Shown one piece after another: positions 18,255 to 28,061 of a DNA stretch of 64,000 nucleotides; within the stretch, counting starts at the first letter, position 1, and the number at the start of each line of letters is the position of its first letter. Below the pieces are notes generated by a model. It was not told the origin of the DNA. It saw only the letters and a program-made list of their open reading frames with translations, and did not search any database. Source of the stretch: Halospina denitrificans (lineage in GTDB: Bacteria > Pseudomonadota > Gammaproteobacteria > Pseudomonadales > Oleiphilaceae); the NCBI RefSeq assembly GCF_004364635.1, contig NZ_SOAX01000003.1, positions 61,442-125,441 of the forward strand, in the 5' to 3' direction. The translations under genes and the position numbers were made by a program.

Positions 18255-19622
18255 GTGAATCGACGCCTTCTCATCATAGAGGATGATCCAGGCCTTCAGA
18301 GCCAGATGCGATGGTGCTTTGATGAAAGTACCGAAGTCACCGTTGCAGACGACCGTGACAGCGCCCTGGCGGCGCTGCGTCGTCACGAACCCCAGGTTGT
18401 CACCCTGGACCTCGGACTACCGCCGGATCCGGGAGGGTCGACCGAAGGGTTCCGTCTCCTTGAGGACATCCTGACACTCGCCTCCAGCACCAAGATCATC
18501 GTCGTCACCGGCCGCGAGGACAATGAAAACGCCGTCAAGGCGGTCGGCATGGGTGCGTCGGACTTCTACCAGAAACCACTGGATGGCGATATCCTCAATT
18601 TCGTCGTCAATCGGGCGTTCCGCCTTCACGCCCTCGAACGTGAAAATGAGGAATTATCCGCGGCCCGTAATGGCGCCCGCCTGAAGGGCATCATTGCCGC
18701 CAGCCCGCAGATGCTCAACACCTGCCGGACCATCGAGAAGGTGGCACCGGCTGATGTGACAACCCTGATCGTTGGCGAAACCGGGACCGGCAAGGAAGTT
18801 CTGGCCAGGGCTCTCCACGATCTGAGTCCGCGCAAGGAAAAGCCCTTTGCCGCCATCAACTGCGCGGCCATTCCGGAAAACCTGCTGGAAAGCGAGCTCT
18901 TTGGTTATGAGAAGGGGGCCTTCACGGGCGCAAGCCAGAGTAAGCACGGCAAAATCGAACTTGCCCACGGAGGGACGCTGTTCCTCGATGAGATCGGCGA
19001 TATGCCGATGGCGCTCCAGGTCAAGATGCTGCGTTTCCTGCAGGAACGGGTGATTGAGCGTGTTGGTGGTGTGAAGACGATTCCGGTGGATGTTCGTGTT
19101 GTCTGTGCCACCCACCAGGATCTTGAGAAGCTGATTCATGAACAGGGTTTCCGTGAAGACCTCTACTACCGCATCAGTGAGGTAACCATCCCCGTGCCGC
19201 CGTTGCGTGAGCGTGACGGGGATGCGGTCCTGATCGCCAAATCCCTGCTGAAGGATTCCGCGGGGCAGATGCAGCGCAACGGTCTCTCTTTCTCAGAAGA
19301 TGCCATTGCCGCAATTCGACAGCACGATTGGCCCGGCAATGTTCGGGAAATGATCAATAAGATCAAGCGTGCCACCATCATGGCCGAAGGCAAGCGCGTG
19401 ACGGGCTCAGACCTTGAGCTCGGCCATCATGGGGAGGAAGGTGCGTCCGGCCACGCCCTCAACCTGAGACAGGTGCGCGAGGAGGCCGAAAGGCGGGCAA
19501 TCCACCAGGCCCTCCAGACCACGGACTTCAATATGGCTCAGGCGGCGCGACTCCTTGGGGTCACCCGGCCAACCCTCTATAACCTGACCGATAAATACAA
19601 TATTGCCACCTCGCTCGCATAA
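18255..19622 (+). CDS. prsR: PEP-CTERM box response regulator PrsR (sigma-54 activator)
   Basis: A 455-residue NtrC-type activator. Receiver domain at about 1-115 with phosphoacceptor Asp52 (VVTLDLGLPP); AAA+ domain at about 140-380 with Walker A GETGTGKE, the sigma-54 contact loop GAFTGA, Walker B GGTLFLDEIGDM and R-finger region; C-terminal Fis-type helix-turn-helix (MAQAARLLGVTRPTLYNL). It should activate sigma-54 promoters of PEP-CTERM genes; one such promoter is visible at 29007-29022. I prefer the GTG at 18255, which has AGGGA seven bases before it, over a GTG at 18240. Confidence 0.92.
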   Translation: MNRRLLIIEDDPGLQSQMRWCFDESTEVTVADDRDSALAALRRHEPQVVTLDLGLPPDPGGSTEGFRLLEDILTLASSTKIIVVTGREDNENAVKAVGMGASDFYQKPLDGDILNFVVNRAFRLHALERENEELSAARNGARLKGIIAASPQMLNTCRTIEKVAPADVTTLIVGETGTGKEVLARALHDLSPRKEKPFAAINCAAIPENLLESELFGYEKGAFTGASQSKHGKIELAHGGTLFLDEIGDMPMALQVKMLRFLQERVIERVGGVKTIPVDVRVVCATHQDLEKLIHEQGFREDLYYRISEVTIPVPPLRERDGDAVLIAKSLLKDSAGQMQRNGLSFSEDAIAAIRQHDWPGNVREMINKIKRATIMAEGKRVTGSDLELGHHGEEGASGHALNLRQVREEAERRAIHQALQTTDFNMAQAARLLGVTRPTLYNLTDKYNIATSLA

Positions 19623-19650
19623 GTGGGCGTCATTACCTTGGGGAACTGTT

Positions 19651-22350
19651 ATGCAAGGACCGAAAACACGTGGAACCCGTCTCTCCCTCCTGATTGGCCT
19701 CGTGGTTGTACTTGCCACTGGTTGCAGCGGTGGCGAGGACATGACCCAGAAGGAAGTCGAATACCTGAGCCACATGGACCAGGCGCAATTCTTCCAGCAG
19801 CAGGGCGAGCTCAAGGCGAGCACTCAGGAAGCGCGAAGCGCCATCGAGGCGCAGCCCGATCAGATTGAGCCCTACTTTATCCTGATCAATAATCTGCTGA
19901 CGGCCGGAGATGGACGCACCGCCGAGTCGCAGTTACAGGAACTGCGCGGCAGAATTGATGAAACTGACGCCGAACAGCGCGACAACCTGAACCGGCTCGC
20001 AATCCTAGTGGCCAGGGCGAAGATGAAGCAGGATGACCCACAAGGGGCGCTGGAAGCGCTGGAGGACGTTGAGTCCGCGGATCGCAGCCAGCAGCTGCAA
20101 GCCAGTATTCTTCGGGCCGATGCCCATCGTCAGGCTGGCAAAAGCGATGAGGCGAGGCGGATCTACCAGGAGGTTCTCGAGCGTGATCCCGAAGCTGTCA
20201 TGGCTCTGCTTGGCCTGTCCAGGCTCGCCTATGAGCAGGGCCAGCGCGAACAGGCCCGCAACCAGATGGCGAAGGCGGAGGAAGTCAACGCCGATGACCC
20301 CGAAGTCCTGCTCTGGAAGGCCCGGATGGCGCACCGCGAAGAGCGGTATGACGACGCGACTGAGGCTTACACAGCGGCTCTCGAGGATATTGGTCGATAC
20401 GACGTCATGACCCGGCGCAAATACGAAACAATTTCCGCCCTCATCGACGTCCTGCGGGAGAAAGGCGACGCCTCCCAGGCTTTCGTGTATGAAGAGATCC
20501 TCGCCGATTCCGCGCCGGGCACGCTGCACTCGGGCATGGAGTCTGCTCGGGAAGCCTATCAACGCGGTAACTTCGATACCGCCGCAGGACACCTGACCGA
20601 GGTGCTCGCGCAGGCACCCGGACACGAAGCCGCCTCAATCATGCTTGGCATGATCCGGTTCCAGCAGGGCCGGGTTGGTGAAGCCGAAGAACTTCTGGCC
20701 GGACACGTCGACAAAGTCAAATCCGGAGACCTCACCAAGATGCTGGCGGCCGCTCGGATACAGCTTGAGCGCCCCGAACAGGCCCGTGAGATGCTGGAGG
20801 AGCTGGACCCTCAGGGTAACGATCCGGGGGTTGTCGCGCTGATCGGAATTGCGGCGCTCAGCTCGGGGGATACAGAGCTCGGGCGTGGTCTTATTGAACA
20901 ATCCCTTGCCATGGCGCCGGACAATGCCGCCCTGCGTGTCCGTTACGCGCGGTACCTGATGACCCAGGATGAAACTGATGAGGCCATCAGCCAGTTGGAA
21001 GAAGCTATCGAACGAACACCAACGGCGGATAAGGCCCATGCCCTGCTCGCCCGGGTTCTGGCGGAATCCGGGCGTGAGGATAACGCTGAACAGGTTGTCA
21101 GCCAGTGGATGGAGAGTCAGCCGGACAATGTCCATGCCTATAATATCGCCGGCGACATTGCCCAGATGCGCGGGGATAGCGAGGCAGCCCGCGGCTATTA
21201 TCGGGAGGCGATCGGTATCAACGCGGATACGCCCGAGAGCCACTTCGCCCTTGGTATGCTCGAGGCAAGGGGCGGAAACGCCGACGAGAGCCTCAAGCAC
21301 CTGCGCCACGCAGTAGAGCGTGCACCGGACAACGGGCACTATATCAGGGGCCTGCTCTCCCTTGCCGCCAGCGAAGGCAGGGTTGATGAAACCATGGAGT
21401 TCCTGGAAACGGTGGGAGAAGCCAAGGAATCATCAATCGGCCCCTACCTCACGCTGTTACGAAGCGCACTGGATAACGGCAAGGACGAGCGCGCATCGCA
21501 GCTGGCTGATACCCTTTCCGATCGTATGGAGGGAGCGGATGGGTCACGTGAGACGATTGGCGATATTTACGGTGCCGTTGCCCAGAACGCGCTCAGCAAC
21601 GGCAATACGGAACGCGCCCAGAAAGTGGTACGTAATGGTCGGGAGCGTTTCAGGAGTCATGAGCGTCTGGCCCTGATTGATGCGCGTCTGCAGTTCCTGC
21701 AGGAACGCCCCAGTGACGCTCGCGAAATCCTGCGGACCGTCAAGACCGAGCACCCCGACTCCGCGGCTCCCTATATCGAGGAGGCGAATTACTTCATGAG
21801 GTCCGGGAGCTATCGCGAAGCCTCTGAACTCTACCAACTCGCCCGCGACAAGCAGGATTCCGTCCCAATACTGCTGCGCCACGCCCGGGCACTACGTCAA
21901 CAGGATCGCACCCGGCGCGCCATAGAAGTTCTGGAGGAGGGTTCGAAACGCTTTGGGGACAACCACCAGATCCCGCTCAATCTTGCCATGCTCTACCAGG
22001 GCGCGAATCAGAAGGACAAGGCCAGGCAGGCCTATGAAACGACCCTGGAGCTGGCGCCCGACAATACTGTCGCACTCAACAACCTGGCCTGGCTGATCCA
22101 CGAGGAGGATACCGCCAGGGGGCTGGAGCTTGCTGAGCGCGCCTATAATGCAAACGCTGAGAATCCCGCCGTAGCGGATACCTATGGATGGATCCTGCTC
22201 AGGAACGGGGAGGTCAGCAAGAGCATTGAAGTGCTCGAGAAGGCCCGTGAGCGCGCGCCAGACTCCCGGGACATTACCCAGCACCTTGCCGAAGCCTACC
22301 GCGAGGCCGGTCAGCCGGAACGCGCGGACGCACTGATGGAACAGCTCTGA
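19651..22350 (+). CDS. prsT: XrtA/PEP-CTERM system TPR-repeat lipoprotein PrsT
   Basis: An 899-residue outer-membrane or periplasmic lipoprotein: signal peptide with lipobox LATGC (Cys near residue 24), then tetratricopeptide-like repeats along nearly the whole length (for instance PDNVHAYNIAGDIAQMRGDSE and APDNTVALNNLAWLI). PrsT proteins belong to the exosortase/exopolysaccharide system and probably scaffold polymer export. The ATG at 19651 has GGGGA seven bases upstream. It follows prsR after 28 bp, so prsR-prsT probably form one unit. The rest of the exosortase locus is outside the window. Confidence 0.9.
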   Translation: MQGPKTRGTRLSLLIGLVVVLATGCSGGEDMTQKEVEYLSHMDQAQFFQQQGELKASTQEARSAIEAQPDQIEPYFILINNLLTAGDGRTAESQLQELRGRIDETDAEQRDNLNRLAILVARAKMKQDDPQGALEALEDVESADRSQQLQASILRADAHRQAGKSDEARRIYQEVLERDPEAVMALLGLSRLAYEQGQREQARNQMAKAEEVNADDPEVLLWKARMAHREERYDDATEAYTAALEDIGRYDVMTRRKYETISALIDVLREKGDASQAFVYEEILADSAPGTLHSGMESAREAYQRGNFDTAAGHLTEVLAQAPGHEAASIMLGMIRFQQGRVGEAEELLAGHVDKVKSGDLTKMLAAARIQLERPEQAREMLEELDPQGNDPGVVALIGIAALSSGDTELGRGLIEQSLAMAPDNAALRVRYARYLMTQDETDEAISQLEEAIERTPTADKAHALLARVLAESGREDNAEQVVSQWMESQPDNVHAYNIAGDIAQMRGDSEAARGYYREAIGINADTPESHFALGMLEARGGNADESLKHLRHAVERAPDNGHYIRGLLSLAASEGRVDETMEFLETVGEAKESSIGPYLTLLRSALDNGKDERASQLADTLSDRMEGADGSRETIGDIYGAVAQNALSNGNTERAQKVVRNGRERFRSHERLALIDARLQFLQERPSDAREILRTVKTEHPDSAAPYIEEANYFMRSGSYREASELYQLARDKQDSVPILLRHARALRQQDRTRRAIEVLEEGSKRFGDNHQIPLNLAMLYQGANQKDKARQAYETTLELAPDNTVALNNLAWLIHEEDTARGLELAERAYNANAENPAVADTYGWILLRNGEVSKSIEVLEKARERAPDSRDITQHLAEAYREAGQPERADALMEQL

Positions 22351-22354
22351 GTTC

Positions 22355-22375
22355 GGGCCCGCATTCAGCGGGCCC
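22355..22375. terminator. Hairpin between convergent prsT and racemase-like gene
   Basis: Perfect 8-bp stem GGGCCCGC / GCGGGCCC with a five-base loop that contains the stop codon of the minus-strand gene. It can terminate both convergent units, although no clear T-run follows on either strand. Confidence 0.55.
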
Positions 22376-23435
22376 CGTCCCCTTCTTCCGTCAAAAGCAG
22401 GTGTTCGAGGTCGGAAATATCCACCAACGGGTCGTCCAGATCAACAACCAGGTGTGAATGGCTCAGCGTCCAGGCCCGGCCGGTGATATTGCTGTTCACC
22501 GCACGCCGGTCACCCACCGTGGTATCGCCGAGATAGGTTCCCAGAAAACTGCTGTTCCGGGGGGATACCGTTTCCAGAACCTCACCGGGCTGCAGCATCC
22601 CATCAGCGGCCATCAAGGCGAGGCGCGCCGAGGTGCCGGTCCCGGTTGGGCTGCGACAGATTACACCAGGGTGCACATAGGTGGCCGAGCGTGAGCGGTA
22701 GTGGCCGGCCGGGGCCTGCTCCACCGGGCCCATGAAGTGCGCAAACGGGACCGGACCCACATCACCCAGCTGGGGGTGTTGCTCGGTGAAGGTCTTGCGG
22801 ACTTCCCGGATGAAACTGTCGCCGAAACTTGCCAGCTTCGGGAACTCATCGGCCACCAGGGCAAACCCCAGCGCGCTGGCGTCAACCATGGCAAAAAAAG
22901 CCCCGCTCCAGACGACATCAAAGGGAATGACATCGCCCCTGGGCATGGTCACCTGCAGGTCACGGGCGGCCACATAGGCGGGTTCGCCCTGGGTGGTGAT
23001 CGATTCCACCCGCCCATTACGGTTCTGGGCTGTCACATGCGCGAGTCCGGCAGGTGACTCCAGAACCAGGTTCTGTTCCCCTTCCTGCATCGCCACCAAT
23101 CCACTCTGCAGCACCGCCGTCGCCGTGCAGATGGTGTTGGACCCGGAATACAGCGGGTAGCCCATGGCTTCCATGATGATATAGCCCGCCTGGGCCCGCG
23201 GATCGCCGGGCGGAACAATGAGATCCACGGACATGGCGGGATCGCCATAGGGTTCGGACAGCAGAAGCCGGCGGAGCCCATCTCCATGGTTCTGGAGATA
23301 ACGCATCTTCTCGAGTGTGCTGTGCCCGGGAATGTTATCCACTCCACTGTAGACGATGCGGCTGACGTCCCCCCCTGACTGCATATCAATGAGCCCCAGC
23401 TTGCGGGTGCGTCCGTCCCGGTCAATCGGCAGCAT
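22365..23435 (-). CDS. Proline racemase superfamily protein lacking both catalytic cysteines
   Basis: A 356-residue member of the family that includes proline racemase, 4-hydroxyproline epimerase and trans-3-hydroxyproline dehydratase. The fold motifs are present (STLEKMRYLQNHGDGLRRLL, VPPGDPRAQAG, RSPTGTGTSARLAL). Where the first catalytic Cys usually sits (MCGH) it has SGSN (Ser97), and where the second sits (DRSPCGTG) it has CRSPTGTG (Thr264). It is thus unlikely to be a two-base racemase; a dehydratase or other activity is more likely. The ATG at 23435 has AGGAG six bases upstream and overlaps the stop of the reductase gene, so the two are coupled. Confidence 0.82.
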   Translation of the reverse strand: MLPIDRDGRTRKLGLIDMQSGGDVSRIVYSGVDNIPGHSTLEKMRYLQNHGDGLRRLLLSEPYGDPAMSVDLIVPPGDPRAQAGYIIMEAMGYPLYSGSNTICTATAVLQSGLVAMQEGEQNLVLESPAGLAHVTAQNRNGRVESITTQGEPAYVAARDLQVTMPRGDVIPFDVVWSGAFFAMVDASALGFALVADEFPKLASFGDSFIREVRKTFTEQHPQLGDVGPVPFAHFMGPVEQAPAGHYRSRSATYVHPGVICRSPTGTGTSARLALMAADGMLQPGEVLETVSPRNSSFLGTYLGDTTVGDRRAVNSNITGRAWTLSHSHLVVDLDDPLVDISDLEHLLLTEEGDGAR

Positions 23436-24534
23436 AAGGGGCTCCTGTAGTATCCCAGTGGCGATCCGGCACAACGACCAGTTTGCCGATGTAGGTCTTG
23501 GACATGAAATGCTCCTGGGCCGTATGGAATCGGGATAATGGATAGGTACCGTCCAGAAGGGGTCTGATCTCCCCCGCCTCAATATAGCGAACCAGACGGC
23601 GGAATGCCGTACGGGTCCCCTGGGACGAGCCATGCAGCTCAAGCTGCTTGAGATACATCGTACGCAGGTCCAGGTTGACCACGGCCCCCCCGATGGCGCC
23701 GGCCGTGGTATAGCGGCCTTCCGGCTTGAGGATGCGCAGCAGGTCATTGAACATCGGGCCCGCCACCAGGTCCGCGACCACGTCAATCGGGCGACCACCA
23801 GCAATGCGCTCCGCTTCCTCCACCAGGTCCCCGTTTCCGCGCACAATCACGTCCTCTGCGCCAATGTCCCGCAGGGCCGTTTCCTTTCCGGCGCTGGTCA
23901 CCGCGTAGGGAATGGCGCCCCTGGCCCGTGCCAATTGGACAATGGCCGAACCCACGCCTCCGGAAGCGCCGGTAACCAGGATGCGTTCGCCCTCGGCGAG
24001 ACGGGCACGATCCAGCATGTGCTCGCCCGTTAGATAGGCACAGGAAAAGGTGGCCAGTTCCGCATCACTCATCGTGGTATTCACGGCATGGGCGTTTTCC
24101 GCGGGCACCACCGTGTATTCGGCGTAGCCGCCGTCGCGACCATGACCAATATAGTCAATGTCCGCCAGGCTCTCGTCGCCCTCGGGGCGGTTGTAGATGC
24201 TGAAATCCACCATGACACGCTCACCGATACGTGACTCGGGCACGCCCTCGCCGACCGCCGCTATGCGGCCGACGGTATCCGTGCCCTGTATGCGCGGGAA
24301 GGTCAGCGTTGACCGGCCACGGCGCCAGGTGGACACCGAATCCGGGTCCGTCTCACTGCCGTACGCGCCCTGTCTGACCCAGACATCGGTGTTGTTCATA
24401 CCGCAGGCCGTCACTTCAATCAGCACTTCGCCCTGCCCCGGTTCCGGCACTGGGACGTCCTCACGGTAGACCAGCTTGTCGAGCCCACCGTGCCCGGTAA
24501 GCTGCACTGCTCTCATGATCTTTTCGGGAACCAT
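23422..24534 (-). CDS. Zinc-independent MDR-family alcohol dehydrogenase / quinone oxidoreductase
   Basis: A 370-residue medium-chain reductase with CGMNNTDVWVRQG, IQGTDTVGRIAAVG, and the NADP-binding motif VTGASGGVGSAIVQLAR. It lacks a structural-zinc cysteine lobe, pointing to the quinone oxidoreductase-like side of the superfamily. The GTG/ATG choice is settled by GGAG seven bases before the ATG at 24534. It is the first gene of a two-gene unit with the racemase-like protein; a joint role in catabolism of a hydroxyproline-like or other small compound is possible but unproven. Confidence 0.8.
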   Translation of the reverse strand: MVPEKIMRAVQLTGHGGLDKLVYREDVPVPEPGQGEVLIEVTACGMNNTDVWVRQGAYGSETDPDSVSTWRRGRSTLTFPRIQGTDTVGRIAAVGEGVPESRIGERVMVDFSIYNRPEGDESLADIDYIGHGRDGGYAEYTVVPAENAHAVNTTMSDAELATFSCAYLTGEHMLDRARLAEGERILVTGASGGVGSAIVQLARARGAIPYAVTSAGKETALRDIGAEDVIVRGNGDLVEEAERIAGGRPIDVVADLVAGPMFNDLLRILKPEGRYTTAGAIGGAVVNLDLRTMYLKQLELHGSSQGTRTAFRRLVRYIEAGEIRPLLDGTYPLSRFHTAQEHFMSKTYIGKLVVVPDRHWDTTGAPYAAD

Positions 24535-24673
24535 GCCCTTGCTCCTGTGCCTGACCCGTTGTCCGGACCAGTATAGTGCCCGGCCATTCCTGCGGGAAAG
24601 GTGTCTGTTCAGGCATCCGCGAAACCGCTAGGATGTCATTACATGATGTTCATAATCAGCATTGGAGTCACCA

Positions 24674-27600
24674 TTGTCCCGGAGCCTGGAGCGCCTCCTC
24701 ATCGCCAACCGTGGTGAGATTGCCATTCGTATTGCGCGCAGTGCCGATGAACAGGGTGTACAGACGCTGGCCGTCTACAGCCTGGATGACGCTGAATCAC
24801 GCCACCGTTTTACCGCCGATGATGCCGCGATGCTGGATGGCACGGGCGCCGCTGCCTATCAGGACATTGACGGTATCATCCGTATTGCCCTGGATGCGGG
24901 CTGCGATGCCATCCACCCCGGCTACGGGTTCCTCTCGGAAAACCCGGAACTTGCCCGGCAATGCGAGCAGAATGGTCTTATCTTTGTCGGGCCTCGGCCG
25001 GAAGTTCTTGAAGTATTCGGTGATAAAACCCTGTCCCGTGAACTGGCCCAACGCTGTTCCGTGCCGCTGGTGCCGGGGACGCCTGTGCTCGCGTCCGTGG
25101 CTGAGGCGAGCGAGTTCATGCAGACACTGGAGCCACCCGCGACGATCATGATCAAGGCCATCGCCGGTGGTGGTGGACGCGGCATGCGGGTCGTCCAGGA
25201 CAGCTCTGAGCTGCAGGAGGCCGTCACCCAGGCCCAACGTGAAGCCCGGGCCGCCTTTGGCGATGACCGGATCTACGCCGAGCGCTACCTGGTTGGCGCC
25301 CGTCATATAGAGGTCCAGATCGCAGGGGACGGCTCCGGGGATGCCGTATTCCTGGGAGACCGGGATTGCAGCATCCAGCGCCAGCGGCAAAAGCTCGTTG
25401 AAATTGCCCCGGCCCCCTTTCTGACGGCCGATACCCGCGATGCCATGGCGGATGCCGCGATCCGGATGGCTTCCGAAGTGCTGTTCCGGGGGGTTGCGAC
25501 CTTTGAATTCCTGATCGATTCCGAACGCCCCAAGCAGTTCTACTTCCTCGAATGCAACCCACGCATTCAGGTGGAACATACCGTTACCGAGGAAGTGACC
25601 GGACTGGACCTCGTCCGCCTCCAGCTTCATCTGGCCGTGAGCAGGAAACTCGACGACAGCGGGATCATGCCACCACCCTCGCCCCAGGGATTTGCAGTAC
25701 AGTCCAGGGTCAACCTGGAGTCTATTGAACCCACGGGTGAAACCCGCCCGGGTACGGGGCGGATCACCGCGTACGACCCACCCGGCGGACCTGCCGTTCG
25801 GGTGGATGATGCCGGCTACGCCGGTTTCACTGTGCCGCCGGGATACGACACCCTGATCGCCAAGGTCATCGCCCGCGGCCCCGATCTGAACGCGGCGCTC
25901 AAGCGCAATTATCGAGCCCTGTGCGAATTCCGTCTGGAAGGCGTGCCCCACAACCTCAAATTGCTCTGCAACATCGTGAGACGGCTCCGCCAGCAGGACG
26001 TACCGCTCGGAACGGACTACGTGGAAAATCATCTACCGGAACTGGTCCACCAACACGAGTGGCAACAGGTGCGATTCCCACCGGATCAGGCGGAGGCAAA
26101 ACCATCGGATGACTCAGCGTCCGCTCCGGTGGACGCCAATGCCATCCTCTCGCCCTGCTCGGGTCGTGTCGCTGCCGTCTACAAGGTCGTGGGTGATTCC
26201 GTACAGCCCGGAGAATCCCTGGCGGTCATAGAGGCCATGAAAATGGAGTTCCCGGTTTCGGCTGCCGCAACAGGTCTTGTCCAGGCCATTATGGTCGGCG
26301 AGGACACCATGGTTCATGAAGGCGATCCGATCATGGCCCTTGAAGCAGTGGGCCTCAACGAAGCGGCTCCCGAAACCGAGGAATCCGTCGATCTGGAGGC
26401 GATCCGGGATGACCTGGCCGAAGTTCTAGAGCGCCATGAAACGACTCGGGACAGACACCGGTCCAGCGCCGTTGAGAAACGTCATCAACAGGGTCATCAG
26501 ACGGCACGGGAAAACCTGTCCCAGCTGCTGGATGACGGCAGCTTCCTGGAATATGGCGCTCTCGCCCTTGCGGCCCAGCGCCGACGGCGCCCCTTCAACG
26601 AATTGCTGGAACGCAGCCCCGCGGATGGGCTCGTAGCCGGCACCGGTACCGTTAATGCCGGAAGCTTCGGTTCCGACAGAGCCCGCTGCCTCGCCCTCGC
26701 CTACGATTACACCGTCTTTGCCGGGACCCAGGGGGTAATGAACCATAAAAAAACCGACCGGCTTCTGAAACTCGCCCGGGAATGGTCCATGCCCGTGGTC
26801 CTGTTTGCCGAGGGTGGTGGCGGCCGCCCCGGTGATACCGACTATTCCGGCGTCTCCGGCCTGGACGTTCCGACGTTTTCAACCATGGCCGCGCTCTCCG
26901 GAACGGTGCCGCTGGTGAGCGTCGTTACCGGGCGCTGCTTTGCGGGCAATGCCGCCCTCGCCGGCTGCACGGACGTCATTATTGCCACCCGCACGGCAAC
27001 CCTCGGGATGGCCGGCCCCGCCATGATCGAAGGTGGTGGACTCGGCCGTTTCCGGCCTGAAGAGGTGGGCCCCGTCGATGTGCAGGCGCCCAACGGCGTG
27101 ATTGATATTGTCACCGAATCGGATGCGGAAGCCGTGGAGACGGCACGGCAATACCTCGGGTATTTCCAGGGTGACCTGAGCGATTGGGAGGTGACCGACC
27201 AGCGGCATCTCAGGCACCGGATTCCGGAAAGCCGGGTCCGAATCTATGATGTCCGGGCCCTTATTCAGGACCTGGCGGATCAGGGCACGGTGCTGGAGCT
27301 GCGCACCGCTTTCGCCCCCGCCATGATTACCGCGCTTATCCGCATTGGGGGCAAGCCCTTTGGCCTTATGGCGAACAATCCGGCGGTCCTTGGTGGCGCA
27401 ATCAACGCCAGTGCGGCGGACAAGGCCGCGCGCTTCATGCAGCTCTGCGGGGCCTTTGGGATTCCCCTGGTCTCGCTCTGCGACACCCCCGGGTTCATGG
27501 TGGGTCCGGAGGCTGAGAAGGAAGCCACGGTGCGGCACGTCTCCCGGCTCTTTGTCACGGCTGCAGGCCTCCAGGTGCCTGTATTCACCATTGTTCTGCG

Positions 27601-27955
27601 AAAAGGCTATGGTCTGGGCGCCCAGGCCATGGCCGGTGGCAACCTGCACGCCCCCGTGTTCACCGCCGCCTGGCCAACCGGCGAATTCGGGGCCATGGGG
27701 CTTGAAGGGGCCGTGCGTCTCGGATATGCGGAGGAACTTGCGGCGGTTGAAGACCCCACGGAACGTCAGGCGCTGTTCGATCAGATGGTCAGCCGTGCCT
27801 ATGAGGAAGGGAAAGCCCTCAACACAGCGTCCTACCTCGAGATCGACGCAGTCATTGATCCGGCCGATACGCGCCACTGGATCCTCCAGGGGCTGATGAG
27901 CTGCGGCGATTCGGGTCGTACCCCGTCAAGGCCAGCCTTTATCGATACCTGGTGA
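24674..27955 (+). CDS. Single-chain biotin-dependent acyl-CoA carboxylase (BC-BCCP-CT fusion)
   Basis: About 1,093 residues joining every activity of an acyl-CoA carboxylase. Biotin carboxylase at about 1-450 (LLIANRGEIAIRIARSA, AGGGGRGMRVV, YFLECNPRIQVEHTVTE), a biotinyl domain at about 490-560 with the biotinylated Lys in EAMKMEF, and N- plus C-terminal carboxyltransferase halves at about 590-1,090 (GRCFAGNAALAGCTDVII, AGLQVPVFTIVLRKGYGLGAQAM). Start: TTG at 24674, because GGAG lies six bases upstream; a TTG four codons earlier lacks one. Related fusions are known as long-chain or broad-range acyl-CoA carboxylases. It would make (methyl)malonyl-CoA-type products; the true substrate is unknown. 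Confidence 0.9.
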   Translation: MSRSLERLLIANRGEIAIRIARSADEQGVQTLAVYSLDDAESRHRFTADDAAMLDGTGAAAYQDIDGIIRIALDAGCDAIHPGYGFLSENPELARQCEQNGLIFVGPRPEVLEVFGDKTLSRELAQRCSVPLVPGTPVLASVAEASEFMQTLEPPATIMIKAIAGGGGRGMRVVQDSSELQEAVTQAQREARAAFGDDRIYAERYLVGARHIEVQIAGDGSGDAVFLGDRDCSIQRQRQKLVEIAPAPFLTADTRDAMADAAIRMASEVLFRGVATFEFLIDSERPKQFYFLECNPRIQVEHTVTEEVTGLDLVRLQLHLAVSRKLDDSGIMPPPSPQGFAVQSRVNLESIEPTGETRPGTGRITAYDPPGGPAVRVDDAGYAGFTVPPGYDTLIAKVIARGPDLNAALKRNYRALCEFRLEGVPHNLKLLCNIVRRLRQQDVPLGTDYVENHLPELVHQHEWQQVRFPPDQAEAKPSDDSASAPVDANAILSPCSGRVAAVYKVVGDSVQPGESLAVIEAMKMEFPVSAAATGLVQAIMVGEDTMVHEGDPIMALEAVGLNEAAPETEESVDLEAIRDDLAEVLERHETTRDRHRSSAVEKRHQQGHQTARENLSQLLDDGSFLEYGALALAAQRRRRPFNELLERSPADGLVAGTGTVNAGSFGSDRARCLALAYDYTVFAGTQGVMNHKKTDRLLKLAREWSMPVVLFAEGGGGRPGDTDYSGVSGLDVPTFSTMAALSGTVPLVSVVTGRCFAGNAALAGCTDVIIATRTATLGMAGPAMIEGGGLGRFRPEEVGPVDVQAPNGVIDIVTESDAEAVETARQYLGYFQGDLSDWEVTDQRHLRHRIPESRVRIYDVRALIQDLADQGTVLELRTAFAPAMITALIRIGGKPFGLMANNPAVLGGAINASAADKAARFMQLCGAFGIPLVSLCDTPGFMVGPEAEKEATVRHVSRLFVTAAGLQVPVFTIVLRKGYGLGAQAMAGGNLHAPVFTAAWPTGEFGAMGLEGAVRLGYAEELAAVEDPTERQALFDQMVSRAYEEGKALNTASYLEIDAVIDPADTRHWILQGLMSCGDSGRTPSRPAFIDTW

Positions 27956-28061
27956 ACCGATGAGCAATACCCGCGACGCGGAGGTTTCACGCACAACCTT
28001 GCATAAACCGAAAATCGTGAAACACTGGCGACATCATCAACATTAGAGACAGGAGCAAGGA

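Noticed and set aside
27956..28061. LexA (SOS) box upstream of yebG
   Set aside because: YebG is SOS-controlled in E. coli, but no CTGT-N8-ACAG or close variant was found in these 106 bases.
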